64,000 nt of DNA from Mesostigma viride (Eukaryota > Streptophyta > Mesostigmatophyceae > Mesostigmatales > Mesostigmataceae): the NCBI GenBank assembly GCA_009746045.1, contig RPFO01001075.1:71001-135000 (forward strand). The letters are read 5' to 3'. How positions within the stretch are numbered: position 1 is the stretch's first letter; every line of letters begins with the position of its first letter. The position numbers and the translations under genes are program-made. The notes beneath the pieces were generated by a model. It did no database searches, was not told where the DNA came from, and worked only from the letters and a program-made list of their open reading frames with translations. Shown here in pieces: positions 22,257-34,949 of this stretch.

Positions 22257-23999
22257 CACTAGGAACTCAGTTCTGATATTGCTGATAAAATCCTATAAAA
22301 TTCTGATAAAAATAGGTAAATTCCTATAAAATTCTGATAAATTCTGATGAAATTATGATGAAATTCTGATAAAACGTCTGATATTTTCCTATAATTTTAT
22401 CAGATTTTATCTAGGATGTACATTTTATCAAGTCTAGGTCAACTTGATAAAATGGCACCAAGGTAAAATCTGATAAAATGGCACCTAGGTAAAATCTGAT
22501 AAAATGGCGCCTAGGTAAAATCTGATAAAATGGTGCCTATGAAAAATCTGATAAAATGGCACCTAGGTAAAATCTGATAAAATGGCACAACTGATCGAAT
22601 ACGAACACAAACTGTATTGATGCACACACAAGGAACGATGCACTCAAGCATGGCTGTGGGTGGTGTGCAAAATAGACACCCACAATCATCTCACAAATGC
22701 AATATAAAATCTGTTGACCGAGAAGTACAACGGGGCTCAACAGTCCTCGTCATCAAAGTCATCATCCTCATCATCACTGAAACCATCACTAGGGCTGTCC
22801 CAGCCACCATTGCTGAAATAACTGGATGACTCTCTAGAAACAATCACAGGATACTGTCGAGTGCTACGGCAATGTGACCAAGGCTCAGAGCCTACAAAAT
22901 CTGCATCCGCATGTGGCCTCTCGCCGTGTTGGACTGACGGATGTGCCCGGCCCGACTGTGTTAGGTATATTGCCTGCATGTAAGACAAAAATACATCATC
23001 CAGCAAAGCACGCATCGGTACACACAAAAATTTGTTAGTGAGATGAACGCTACGCGCTGGATGTGCCAACAACTTTGCATGACTTCAGTTCACTTGTACG
23101 TAAGGATGCGGGCGAGATCGCAGCAGTTGCGTGGCTATCTATGAGTACCGGCCTAGTTTTAGGACAAAGAAGGTGAGATACATGGCCAAGAGAGAGACAG
23201 GGGTGCTCGAGAAAAAAATTGGCCAGTGATGTTCACCTAAATTGTATCTACATGCCTCACAAGTTGTAGGGAACTGCACACCCAGGAATCCTGGAGCTGC
23301 AAAGTTTCCCTAACATGCCAAGAGGCCTCACAATCTACTTCATTGCAATCTCTACATGGTTAATACGGCAATAAGAAAGAAACGCCTGATTAGTGCCAAG
23401 AAAAAGCAAGGCCAATCAACCAACAATATGCCCCGTTACAGGTAGGATGAAATCTAACGAGGCTGAAGGCTCTACGTCTGCAGTTGACACTAGCAGGAGT
23501 CGTTCAGGGTGGGGTGTGGGAGGGAGGGCATGACAAAAAGCTGTGATCTGAGCAAAAAGGATAAATATGCAAAGATGCTACCCATGCAAGGAAGCGAGAT
23601 ATAATCCAGCAATGCCACGAATGTTAACCAAGGCTACTGGATTGCAAAGAAGGTTCTACCGACAGCGAAGGAATTGGTACGAATAAAGCCAACTATTTGT
23701 AGCTGAGAGCATCACCAGCGGGCTACAAAAAAATCATACACGGAAGCTGGAAGAACAAGGCCAATGGTGGCTGACACGCACAGCACGTTGATAATTGGAG
23801 GAATGAGCACTACACAAAGAATGACCACTGTTGCTCACCATCAAGAATTCGCCGCGCTGGACAGGCGACCAAGAGCTTGTCGCTGCCACATGCGATGGGG
23901 CCGCGTGCAAGTCCAACGGTATCAGGCATCACAAGTACACGCGCAAAATTGACACCACAATGGCAACACAGATGCACATGTGTTCCAGCGTAAGGAACT

Positions 24000-25640
24000 G
24001 CTTGATTCAGGACTGCATACGTTTCTCCCTCCATTGCTACCTCCGTGTACAAGCTCAGCATACATCGACAGTGCACCTACATCCATACTGATACGCCGCG
24101 TTTGCTACAGTCTACAGAAATCACCTCATCTCGCGGACCTGCAGCGTCTGCTATCGCACACTGAGTGGTGGCACTCATAGAACTCGGTTGCCCCATTGCT
24201 CGAGCTAGCGTGTAAGTGCCCTCACTGCCCGGCCCTAACCCCAGCACTACTGACTGTCAACATGGATTTGCCTGCGCACAAACCTTCGTACCTTCACGTT
24301 TTACCTTCCGTTGCCATCGGCAGGTTAGCCATCGGCGCAAAATTTGAATTTGGGGCACGGGTACTGGACCTTGTAGCGAAAGATTGGTGTCCAATCGATT
24401 CCATTCCCAACTCCCAAGCTGTGGGCCGCCGTCGACCGCAGTCTGAACGGTACGGCGAGGAGGTACGAGGCCACGCCAGCAGCAAGCGGTCCCAGCCAAG
24501 CGATACTAGAGAGTCATGGAATTTTATTATCCATTGGTTACTACTCGTGTAGAAAGGCGTCGTCTCCTGTCGGATGACCGGCAAAAATTCACCTGAATGA
24601 CGACAGGAAGTGGGCAGTATGTGGTGATATCAAGTTGTAGTAGACAAGTTTCTCGCAAACGTGTGTGGTAAGAATTGAATTGTTCAGCGCTGTAGGAACT
24701 GATCTTTAGTAGACGGCCTCGCATGGGCATAAACTGACTGACTGATCACTGATGACTGACAGACGGCCGCGAATGTGTGGACAATTATAATAGGCGACGG
24801 CGACGACCGTACCGTTCTCTCATCTCTGCACACGCCGGTTGCCCGACAGAGCTCAGCAGAAAATTGCGAGTTTGCAACTTCTCAAATTTTGCGAGCCATG
24901 CTCCCTGTGGTTGCGCGGGTGTTACCGTTGAAGTTCAACGACGAAAAGTGAAAGACCTTGACCTTGCACACTGCTCTCAGCTCTGCGATACGCACAGATG
25001 GTGGCCGGGAAGGCTGGAACGGAGCTGCGATCGGCTCGCTGCCAAGGCGGGATTATGCGACTTTTCCAGCAATGTCGATATTGTAGGAACGACGTATTGA
25101 TAGGAATAGGAGCATAGACTCACTGATGACCGTCGAGATTTATGTAGCAATTAGGTCGCCATTTTTTTGTGAAATTAGTAGCTAGCTCAGACAGGGCCAG
25201 AAGTAGCCATCGGGGGACAAACACAGGCATGGTCTAGAAATAAGGTTTAATCGATCTGTTCGCTCAGTGGTAGGCACAGCCCAAATCGGACATCCAGAAG
25301 CTGCCAACTCTTCACCATTTGAGGTGAGCAAGTAATTCTTGGTCTGAAATACTGACAGCTTTGCATCGACTTTAACATGCCGTACGCACGAAGTGGCATT
25401 TTCATGCATCCCCCTAGGGCCTAGGCTGCCATGGGCCGCTCAGTTCCATGCCAAGTTAGCCATGCTTTCATGAAGTGCTGCAGCAGTTTCATATATAGAT
25501 GGTCCAAGTGTACCATGCGAACCAAATATGGTTCAATGTTCGTGAAGGGCATCAATATGATCATGTATGACACCGTCTGCTCTTGCGTCACTTTCCTTGT
25601 TTTAACAAACTTTCCTTATTTAAGCTTACGGCCCTCCTCC
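24000..25640. other. Centre of the long-arm element, no recognisable gene
   Basis: Short ORFs only, for example 24777-25100 (+), arginine-rich at its start. I see no DDE motif, zinc finger or RNA gene here. Confidence 0.5.
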
Positions 25641-26471
25641 ATACATTCGTATGTGTGCATCTTTGTTGCCATTTTGATGTCAGTCTTGCGCGTGTACTTG
25701 TGATGCCTGTTCCGTTGGACTTTGAAGCGGCCCCGTCGCATGTGGCAGCGACGAGCTCTTGGTCGGCTGTCCAGCGCGGCCAATTCTTGATGGTGAGCAA
25801 CGGTCATCATCCTGTAGTGTCCATCCCTGAAGTTGTAAACGTGCTGTGCGTGGCAGCCACCATTGGAATATTTTCCTTGTGCTTCCGTGCAATGTTGGTA
25901 TTTTTCGAGCCCGCTGCTCCTGCTTTCAGCTACAAATATGTGGCATTTGTAACAACTCCTTTGCTGTCGCTAATCTGTTGCGATCCAGTAGCCTTGGTTG
26001 ACATGCATGGCATTGCTACATTTTCTCTTCCTTCCTTGCATGGGTAGCAGCATTGCAAATTTATCCTTTTCCCTGATAATCACAGCTTTTTGTCATTCCC
26101 TCCCAACACACTCACCCTAAACGAGTCCTCCACTCCTTTTGGTGTCAACTAAAGAAGTAGAGCGTTCAGCCTCATTTGACTTTATTCCTACCAGTAAGTA
26201 CGGGGCATATTTTTTGTTGATTGTCATTACTTTTTCTTGGCATTGATGTGGCATTACTTTTAGAGTGCCGTATTAACCATATAGAGATCGGAAGAAACTA
26301 GATTGCAAGACCTCTTCACAAGTTAGAGAAACTTTGTGATTCCCACTTGTTTAAGTAAATTTGCAACGCTGCGCTCTCACCTAGGGATTCCTTGGGGTTA
26401 GCAGTTCCCTACAACTTGTGAGGCACATAGGGACACTTACGGCGAGAATATTAGGCCAAGTTCTTCCTCAG

Positions 26472-26607
<136 letters not shown>

Positions 26608-27247
26608 TCGGTCCCCACACCAAGCCGGCACTCGTAGATAGCCACGCGACTGCTGCGGTCTCGCCCCGCTTCCTTACAGACAACTAATCTAAGTCATGCA
26701 AAGGCATTGGCATGTCAAGCGTCTGGTATTCATCTCACTTACGAATTTTTGTGTGTGTCATTTTGTGCTTTGCCGGATGATGTATTTTTGCCTTGCATGC
26801 AGGCAATGTATATTGCATTGTATCATCTTCATGGCCAGGCGCGCGTCTTGCACGCCATGGGCCCATGCATGGTGCTTGAGTGGACCTGGCTGGGTTTTAT
26901 CAGATTTCTGCGCCGTTTTATCATACTCATTTTATCAGAATCTGTATTTTTCATCCAATTCTATCAGATTTTATCAGACTCTGTATTTTTTATCCGATTC
27001 TATCAGATTTTATCAGACTAGATATTTTTTTATCTATTTTTTCAGAATTTTATCAGATTTTATCAGAGATTATCTACACTTTGTGTTTTTTTATCAGAAT
27101 ATCATATTTTCTCTACAAATTTTGTCAGAATTTTATCATCTACCATCAGAATTTTATCTATTTTTTCAGAATTTTCTGATAAAATTATCTACACTCTGAT
27201 AAATTCTGATGAAATTAGGTAATTTTATCAGAACCGAGTTCCTAGTG

Positions 27248-27775
27248 TGCCATGGCATTCTGGAAATTAAGGTCCTTGGCATTGCGAACATAACGGTCCA
27301 CCACCGCCAGTTCCACCACCGGAATGCCATCCTTTACACTCTCGTTTCTCGCATTTCTCAAAGCGAGAAGGTCGAGTGTGTAGGGACGCTTCGGCACCCA
27401 ATTATAAATGCCAACATGACGAGACTTGGCAGATGCTTTCGATTCAAGAAGTGCTGCACGCAACCTACCTCCAATTGCAGCGCCCTCGATTTTCTCGTCA
27501 CGGCAGGAGCGCAGGCAATTTACTAGAATGGCGTTGTCGGCTCTAAACATTCCGGCATCCCGGAATAGCCCATACAGATCCTCGGTTTTATCTGCATGAT
27601 CCGCCACAAACGCCTCAAACCTGTCACAGAAATCCTCTACCAATGTCACTGCCGCATCAAGAGGAACTGTCCCGACTCGTGTTTTGCACAGCTCTATCAA
27701 ATTCTTCTCATTTCTTAAATCCTTCCACCCAGTACGCTTTCTCGAATCCGTCTCTTCTTGTTCTTGATCCGACAT
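27248..27775 (-). pseudogene. Copia-B (-) gag, N-terminal part
   Basis: Begins MSDQEQEETDSRKRTGWKDL at 27775 and runs to LNFQNAMA, where the guest element interrupts it. It differs from the plus copy by one visible substitution (GTVPLD versus GTIPLD). Confidence 0.9.
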
Positions 27776-27815
27776 TGCTACGTTTTTCCTTATTAATTAA
27801 CCCCGTCCTAGTACA

Positions 27816-28399
27816 TGTTAAAATCGAGTTCGAATTTTATTAAATGATAATTTTACGGTAATCAGGTTACAAACTCAGAGCCAAGCCCCCAGCTTAATTT
27901 ACCAGCGCAACCATAGCCATTGCCAGCATAGCAGCAACAACCGTTGGACCCGCCGCAACACAATGCTGGCTTTTGGATCATCATCGTCTGTCAGGCGGCT
28001 AGGCTAGCCTGCGGCGCTAGGCACCGACGCAAGCCTGGGAACGCATCTCCGTTACACATCTCCGTTACAACACACCAGCCGAGTACCGACCAATCGACAC
28101 ACACCAGTATCTCGCCACTTGTCACGCCAGCCGGCAGTACCCAGAATCCTAGTCCGCACCTCAGTACCGGACCAGTGCCTCACAGCCAAAGTCTAGGGCG
28201 TAACTCACGAGGCATAACGCACACAGCGTAACTTAAATCGTTGTGGATCACACAAGCCAAAATTCAGCCGAACCTCAAAACGGCTAAGTCCCAATGCGCC
28301 GAATTAACCCGAACGCCTCGAACCACAAAATGGCTAAGTACCGGCACACAATCATTAATTATTTCCATGTGACTGCGAGCTGAAACCTATAATATAACA
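27816..28399 (-). repeat. Copia-B (-) 5' LTR
   Basis: Lies upstream of the minus-strand gag start at 27775. The leader between them is about 40 bp and includes TTAATTAA. Confidence 0.94.
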
Positions 28400-28404
28400 C
28401 CTAC

Positions 28405-29925
28405 CGTTGAACAACGTGTCAGATTTAGTGATGAACCCTCTTTTGCTGTGAACCAGGCCCCTGCCCCTCCTGCAACCGTGGCTCAACCCTCCAGCAGGTC
28501 CTCACTAACTAACAATGTTGCTAGGCCTCCTTCCCACCCTGTGCCTTCCATGCCTGCTTTTAACACGGGTCGTGCCTCTGCCCCTGTCGGCCCTTCTGGG
28601 CGCCCTAGTGCAGTTCCCTTTTACCCACCTGCTTCCTGGTCCTACCCTGAGACGGCCTATGAGGCAGCCCAGGTCCCTACCCGTGTGGCTGATTTAGAAG
28701 TTAATAGTGATTTCAGCACCATGCCTCTAGATGACAGAAATTATGATCATTTTGCCTACTCCTCTCTTCGTGAGCAATATACTGTACCCTTCTCCTATGG
28801 GCACCAGCCTGAAACGGTGGCCCCTTCTAGACCCCTACCCAAGACTTTTCCTCTTCCTTCCTTCTATCCCGCTTATGTAGCAGTGGAAGATAGTGGCCCT
28901 ATGGGAAAAACTGACTCTTCTAATCCCCCTAAGCCCCCTGCTCTTCCCCTCTTCGCTAACCTTCCCAAGCTGGATGTCAAGTCTACCCCTCAACAGTTTT
29001 TCACCTTTATTATGTTGCTTACCCAGAACACAGAGTCGTGGCAGAATCATAATAGATGGCGTCTCTCTGATGCTGTATTAGTTCCTCACTATCTTACAAC
29101 CTGCATTACTCCTGAGCTTGCTAACCTCATTCAGTGTGAGTCTTTGGCCTCTCATGCCTACCCTAACTCTGTAGCAGAATTGTTTAAGCGTTTAGAGAAC
29201 CATTTAGTCCCTCCTGATTCAGATTGGCAGGACAGATTAGCCTTTGGTACCTTGCAGCAGGGTACTAAATCATTTAATTAAGGAGTATATGAAAGAGTTT
29301 GATGCTCAGATGGTACGAATTAGGGATTTGTCGGGTGCAGAAGTACGTGCTCGCTTCCTCCAAGGCCTCAGTAGACCTTTATTACGTGAAGTCAAGCGCC
29401 AGTTCTCTGCCTACCGTTTTACTGATCTGCCCCTCAAGCATGTGCGCCAGCATCTCCTGCGAGTAGCAGATTTCTTCACCACTCCTTCTCTCCCTACCCG
29501 TTCCCGTATTAATAATATTATCCTTACCCCTGAGGAGGAGAACTCCTATGTAGAAGAATTAGATATCTGTGTTGCTGATCTATCAGCTCTTGATGTCTCT
29601 CATATCACATGCTATCATTGTAAGGAAGTAGGTCATCTTAATTAAACGTGAGTGCCCCAAGTTCCTTTCGGGTGCTCCCCCTCATCCCGACGCACGCCCT
29701 CCTCGTACCCCTCAGCGTGCTCCTATTCGTCCTACTTCAGGACGCATTCCCTCAGCTACCCCTAGTAGGCTGAATGCTTTGCAGGCAGGACCCCCAGGGT
29801 TCCCCTATGATAATCAGGCTCCCGCACCCTCTTCGCTCCCTCGTGACCCTCCAGCAGTGGCTTTTTCGCCAGGGTCTTCTTCGGGGTTAGTTCCTATGGA
29901 TTTGGGGGGGGAGGGGGAACAGTAG
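28405..29925 (+). pseudogene. Gypsy gag, main part, two 4-bp insertions
   Basis: Capsid and nucleocapsid. After a Pro-rich linker, a retrotransposon Gag helical region runs from about 28930 (PKLDVKSTPQQFFTFIML) through ELFKRLENHL, FKEYMKEFDAQMVRIRD and VRARFLQGLSRPLLREV. A CCHC knuckle CYHCKEVGHL..REC ends near 29655, then a Pro/Arg-rich tail to TAG at 29923-29925. The frame is broken only twice, at 29274-29281 and 29638-29645. In both places TTAATTAA stands where a single TTAA would restore SF-KEYM and GHL-KREC. Just before the stop is a run of seven G in gag frame, after which the protease frame (-1) opens. Confidence 0.85.
29904..29910 (+). promoter_or_regulatory. Candidate -1 ribosomal frameshift site between gypsy gag and pol
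   Basis: G GGG GGG read in gag phase, 12 bases before the gag stop TAG. The protease frame is exactly -1 relative to gag and is open across this point. A plain homopolymer indel would look the same. Confidence 0.4.
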
Positions 29926-31180
29926 GCCTGTCAGCCGGGGGTAACCTGGACAGGTCCTTAGATAGTACCCCAGATAAAAATTTTTGCCTGCCTGTGTTTA
30001 TAACCTCTGTAGGAGCTGAATCTTCCCTACCACTACGTGTGCGTCCTCTTATGCTCTTGAATGGTGGTTTAACCGTCCCCCACACCGTTGTAGACCCTTT
30101 CTTGCATGCTGATGAACTTTTGAATGTCTCTGTGTTGGTAGATAGCGGTGCGGCTAGCTCCTTTGTGAGCGAGGCCCTAGTTAGGCGTTTAGGACTAGTC
30201 CCTACCCCTCACACCAAACCTGTCACTGTTCATTATGCTGATGGTCGCACCAGTCATTCCCCGGGTACGGTGTCCCTTCCCCTGGTCATACAAGGACGTA
30301 CTGTCAACCTGACGGCCACTATAGGCCCTATCACTACCGCTGATGTATTACTAGGATTAGATTGGCACCAGGATAATAAGATTACTATTAATTATGATAC
30401 CATGGTCATTTGGTTTCCAGATAGCTCTTACTGGGTACCGGAACGTCATTATAGATTGGAAAATTTATCCTTGGTAGATATTACTCCTCCTACACCTGTT
30501 GATCCTCCCGTAAGACCTATACCTGAAGTATTAATGTCCAATGATGAGTTGCGTTCTGAATTAAAGGAATATGGATATTTATTATGTATGTTCCTTCAGT
30601 TAGAAGTACAGGAGATACCTATCACTAATAATAGTGTGGATATAGATATAAACACAGTGGATACAATAGGAGTGGGATTTACTGAAAATGAAATAGTAAG
30701 ATACATGGCCGTGATAGATTCCTCAAAAGTTTTTGAAGAAAAGACTCCTTCTTATCCTCCTCCTCGTTCTGTTTTACACCGTGTAGTTATCAAGGACGGT
30801 GCAGTTCCTACGCACTCTCCGATGTATAGAATGGGCCCTACCGAGTTAAAGGAACTAAAACAGATTTTAGTGTCACTATTAGAAGCAGGATTGATAGAGC
30901 CTAGTAACTCTCCCTACTCAGCTGGTGTCCTGTTAGTTCCTAAGCCAAATGGCAAGTTTCGCCTAGTTACTGATTATAGGAAGTTGAATGATATTACTGT
31001 GAAGTCTAAATACCCTCTACCTCGTATTGATGATATATTTAATAAGGTTAAAGGTTCCACTTGTTTCACAGTACTGGATTGTGCGGATGGTTTTTGGCAG
31101 TTGCGGATAGCTCCTGAGGATTGCCATAAAACCGCCTTTGCTACCCCTTTTGGTCATTACCAGTTTAGAGTAGCGGCTAT
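29916..31180 (+). CDS. Gypsy protease and N-terminal half of reverse transcriptase
   Basis: Pol polyprotein, first segment; the -1 frame is open from the G-run. The aspartic protease active site is LVDSGAASSFVS (Asp codon at 30141) with VLLGLDWH as the distal ILG motif. Reverse transcriptase begins with EAGLIEPSNSPYSAGVLLV, LVTDYRKLND, YPLPRIDD, FTVLDCADGFWQL (first catalytic Asp) and TAFATPFGHYQFRV. A LINE inserted after RVAA with the 12-bp duplication AGTAGCGGCTAT. All residues expected of an active enzyme are present up to the break. Confidence 0.9.
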
Positions 31181-32692
31181 TAAAAAAATTAAATTAAATT
31201 ATAACATGCCTCCGTGGGGAGGTCATGTAGCACATATTCCATGATGGATGGGGTGGAGGAAGCCGCGTGATCGAACTATACTAACGCTAGGCTATCTAGA
31301 AAATCCGAACTACACTACTCATCAAAACGCCTCCTCCGCTTGGGGGGAGGTGGCTTGCCCACAGGGTCGGGCGTGTGCGCCTTGACAATCTTCTTCCACC
31401 GCGTCTTGTCCTGCATGACAGTCCAAAGACGGGAGAGAGAGTGTATGCGGTGCTCAAACTGGGCTGGGACCACTAGGTCGTCCAGCAACATCTGAACGTA
31501 GTTGGTGACAGGTTTCCCTACCCTTTTGGGAATGTCCGCGGGGCCAGGCCAGGTCAGAATATGCCGCCCTGGCTGGCCAAGCCGCTGGGGGCCGGCCAGA
31601 CCAAGGGTGGTGTTGACCTGGCTAGTGCGGGCAAGGTGTCCTACAAATGCTATTCTACGCTGCCTAATCTCGTCCGAAACACGAGGCATGCCATGATACA
31701 AAGACTCTGATGACGGACGCTCGGAAAAACCTACGTTAAGGACCTGCCGGAGCATCCTGTAAACTGTGCCGTCGAGCCGAGCTGCCAGTTTGGGCGGTGG
31801 GAGGGTCCACGCCTCGGCGCCATACAAGAGCACCGTGAGGACGAGGACCTTGAAGAGCATGCGTTTGCGGTGCCCGTCCAGGCCCTTCGAGCGCCAGTAA
31901 GGGGTGAGCGAACGGAGCTTGGCCCAGGCGAGGGCGATGCGGGTGTCCACATCGTCGTCGGTGTCAGGAAGCCAGCTCCCCAACAGCTTGAAGCGGTCGC
32001 GGAACGGGACCTCCGTCCCGTCGAGCAGGCGCGGCAGCGGTGGTTTACTGGAGGCCCCTAGCACCATCGCCTCAGTCTTGACACTAATCTCCAACCCCAC
32101 CGCCCGCGCCTCCAGGCCCAGGCAGTCCAGCCAGGTCTGAATGTGCTCGGGGCGCTCGATGAGGGTGGTATCATCCGCATAAATCAGGTCGGCAAGGCGG
32201 TACCCCGGTCTAACCCCGCCGTGCTCTTTTACGTTAAGGATGTCCAAGCCTGGCTCGAACCCCTTAAGAGCAGTAAAGCGCGCACGTGCCCGGCGCATGA
32301 CGTGATCCACGACAATAATGAACAGGTATGGGGACAGGACACAACCTTGCCACACCCGTGGTGAAGGGGGAATGGTGGAGTGGTGCCCTCCGCAGTCCGC
32401 ACTACTGCCTGTGAGCCCTCATACAGTCGGCGAATGGCAGCAATAAACGCAGGTGGTACCCGATCCAGAGCTAGGATGGCCCAAAGAGCCTCCCAGAGAA
32501 CCGTGTCAAAGGCCTTGATATAGTCAACAAAAATGAAGACCAGCGGCAAACTGTCAGGGGGAAGTCGACGCACCTCCTCCATCAACCGGCGCGCGACAAA
32601 CACAGCCATGACAGTGCCTACGACCACTACGGAAACCCATCTGAGACTCACCCAGGTGTGGGTCCAGCGCGGCGCGGAGCCTGTGCAGCATC
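31181..32692 (-). mobile_element. 5'-truncated LINE inserted in gypsy RT
   Basis: Flanked by the 12-bp duplication AGTAGCGGCTAT (31169-31180, 32693-32704). On the minus strand it starts inside ORF2 and ends with a 3' UTR and an AATTTAATTTTTTT-type tail, the hallmark of target-primed reverse transcription. It is the best-preserved copy of the LINE family in the window. Confidence 0.94.
31315..32690 (-). pseudogene. LINE ORF2 reverse transcriptase, two frameshifts
   Basis: From the truncation: LHRLRAALDPHLGESQMGFRSGR, then YIKAFDTVLWEALWAIL (first catalytic Asp), GCVLSPYLFIIVVDHV, and RLADLIYADDTTLIE with YADD. A palm/thumb segment follows (FKLLGSWLPDTDDDVDTRIALAWAK and MLFKVLVLTVLLYGAEAW), and a basic C-terminus PKRRRRFDE. 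One-base indels near 32640 and 32350 break the frame. The endonuclease lies upstream of the truncation and is absent. Clade not determined. Confidence 0.88.
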
Positions 32693-32704
32693 AGTAGCGG
32701 CTAT

Positions 32705-33103
32705 GGGACTCTGTAACTCGCCTGCCTCTTTTCAAATGTTAATGAATGAAGTGCTTAGACCTGTTATGGGAAATTCTCACCTTCCTCAGGTGTCCTCTGA
32801 TTTAAAGGATCCTTCCTTCTCCTCTGTTTCTTTATCTGAGCATGACCGTTCTTGTGCTCAAGCTTACTTAGATGATATCCTTATTTACTCTCCTGATTTT
32901 GAAACGCACCTACGTGATTTAAAGAAAGTATTAGAAATAATGGCTGAAAATTCTTTGTGGGCGCGCCGTGCTAAAGTTCGTTCGGGTAGGAGTGTCCCAT
33001 TTTTAGGGCACGTTCTGTCAGATGCCGGGGTCGCTACCGACCCGGATAAAACTAAGTCAATTCAGGAATGGCCTACTCCTACCGACGTTGAAGGTGTACG
33101 TAG
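32705..33103 (+). CDS. Gypsy reverse transcriptase, second half
   Basis: Resumes in frame as ...MGLCNSPASFQMLMNEVL, then AYLDDILIYS with the YLDD motif near 32865-32876, ETHLRDLKKVL, and SVPFLGHVLSDAGVATDPDKT. A roughly 35-residue insertion (LPQVSSDLKDPSFSS...) separates MNEVL from YLDD, longer than usual. The segment ends at VEGVRS, where Copia-B (+) inserted; the sequence rejoins at 39906 as FLGIASYYRRF. Confidence 0.88.
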
Positions 33104-33685
33104 TGTTATATTATAGGTTTCAGCTCGCAGTCACATGGAAATAATTAATGATTGTGTGCCGGTACTTAGCCATTTTGTGGTTCGAGGCGTTCGGGTTAAT
33201 TCAGCACATTGGGACTTAGCCGTTTTGAGGTTCGGCTGAATTTTGGCTTGTGTGATCCACAACGATTTAAGTTACGCTGTGTGCGTTATGCCTCGTGAGT
33301 TACGCCCTAGACTTTGGCTGTGCGGCACTGGTCCGGTACTGAGGTGCGGACTAGGATTCTGGGTACTGCCGGCTGGCGTGACAAGTGGCGAGATACTGGT
33401 GTGTGTCGATTGGTCGGTACTCGGCTGGTGTGTTGTAACGGAGATGTGTAACGGAGATGCGTTCCCAGGCTTGCGTCGGTGCCTAGCGCGCAGGCTAGCC
33501 TAGCCGCCTGACAGACGATGATGATCCAAAAGCCAGCATTGTGTTGCGGCGGTCCAACGGTTGTTGCTGCTATGCTGGCAATGGCTATGGTTGCGCTGGT
33601 AAATTAAGCTGGGGGCTTGGCTCTGAGTTTGTAACCTGATTACCGTAAAATTATCATTTAATAAAATTCGAACTCGATTTTAACA
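33104..33685 (+). repeat. Copia-B (+) 5' LTR
   Basis: Begins TGTTATATTATAGG, ends CTCGATTTTAACA. Inverted copies of the same LTR lie at 16605 and 27816. Confidence 0.95.
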
Positions 33686-33725
33686 TGTACTAGGACGGGG
33701 TTAATTAATAAGGAAAAACGTAGCA

Positions 33726-34700
33726 ATGTCGGATCAAGAACAAGAAGAGACGGATTCGAGAAAGCGTACTGGGTGGAAGGATTTAAGAAATGAGAAGAAT
33801 TTGATAGAGCTGTGCAAAACACGAGTCGGGACAATTCCTCTTGATGCGGCAGTGACATTGGTAGAGGATTTCTGTGACAGGTTTGAGGCGTTTGTGGCGG
33901 ATCATGCAGATAAAACCGAGGATCTGTATGGGCTATTCCGGGATGCCGGAATGTTTAGAGCCGACAACGCCATTCTAGTAAATTGCCTGCGCTCCTGCCG
34001 TGACGAGAAAATCGAGGGCGCTGCAATTGGAGGTAGGTTGCGTGCAGCACTTCTTGAATCGAAAGCATCTGCCAAGTCTCGTCATGTTGGCATTTATAAT
34101 TGGGTGCCGAAGCGTCCCTACACACTCGACCTTCTCGCTTTGAGAAATGCGAGAAACGAGAGTGTAAAGGATGGCATTCCGGTGGTGGAACTGGCGGTGG
34201 TGGACCGTTATGTTCGCAATGCCAAGGACCTTAATTTCCAGAATGCCATGGCAGCTCTCAAGCGTGAGAAAGCCGAGGATGATCTCAATAAGGCGATTGA
34301 GGTTATCACGGGCATTGTCGAGGGTGAGGAGAGGGACATGGTGGCCCAACTGCGGGCCCAAGGTAAGCTCAATGAGCTGGGTCTGATTTCCCCTGCATTA
34401 CCGCCTGTCGCTGTGAATTCCATTCCTTCTTCTGGTGGTGCCCAAGGTGGTGCTGCTAAAGCGCCGGATGGGGGCAAGGTGGCCGCCATTGCGGGCGGTG
34501 GTGGCTCTAGCGGCGCGGGGCCCAGCGGGCCTCGGGGCAATGGGGGCCCGATGCGTAGGGGCAATAAGGGCAGCTTCAGCCGAGCGCAGCGCATGCCTGG
34601 GAAGCGATGGCAGCAAGGTAGACAGCAGCCATACCCGCAGCAGCAGCAGCATGCACAACAGCCTGCAGCTGCGTCGCCGTATCAGCAGCAACAGCGCTCG

Positions 34701-34737
<37 letters not shown>

Positions 34738-34949
34738 GTGCACAGCCGGCGGTGCATGGGGCATGCTTTGTGTGTGGGAAGTCGGGACACATGGCAGCCA
34801 ATTGCTATCACAGGCACAAGGACACTCTCCAGGCACGCAGCAACGCCAACTCGCAAGCACCAGCGGTGTGTCACAGGTGTGGGCAGCCAGGGCACTTTGC
34901 GAGGGACACTCACCTGTGCCCAGCGGCCCAGGGCGGTGGCCGTAGGTGA
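33726..34949 (+). CDS. Copia-B gag
   Basis: 407 residues that form the virus-like particle and bind the element RNA. Acidic, charged N-terminus (MSDQEQEETDSRKRTG), helical capsid-like region to about residue 220, a Gly/Ala/Ser-rich linker, then glutamine tracts (codons at about 34635-34740) and two zinc knuckles CFVCGKSGHMAANC and CHRCGQPGHFARDTHLC near residues 347 and 382. It ends in TGA directly followed by CTAG. Pol lies downstream in the same reading frame. The minus copy has the same arrangement, so the stop is a conserved feature of the family. Confidence 0.93.
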
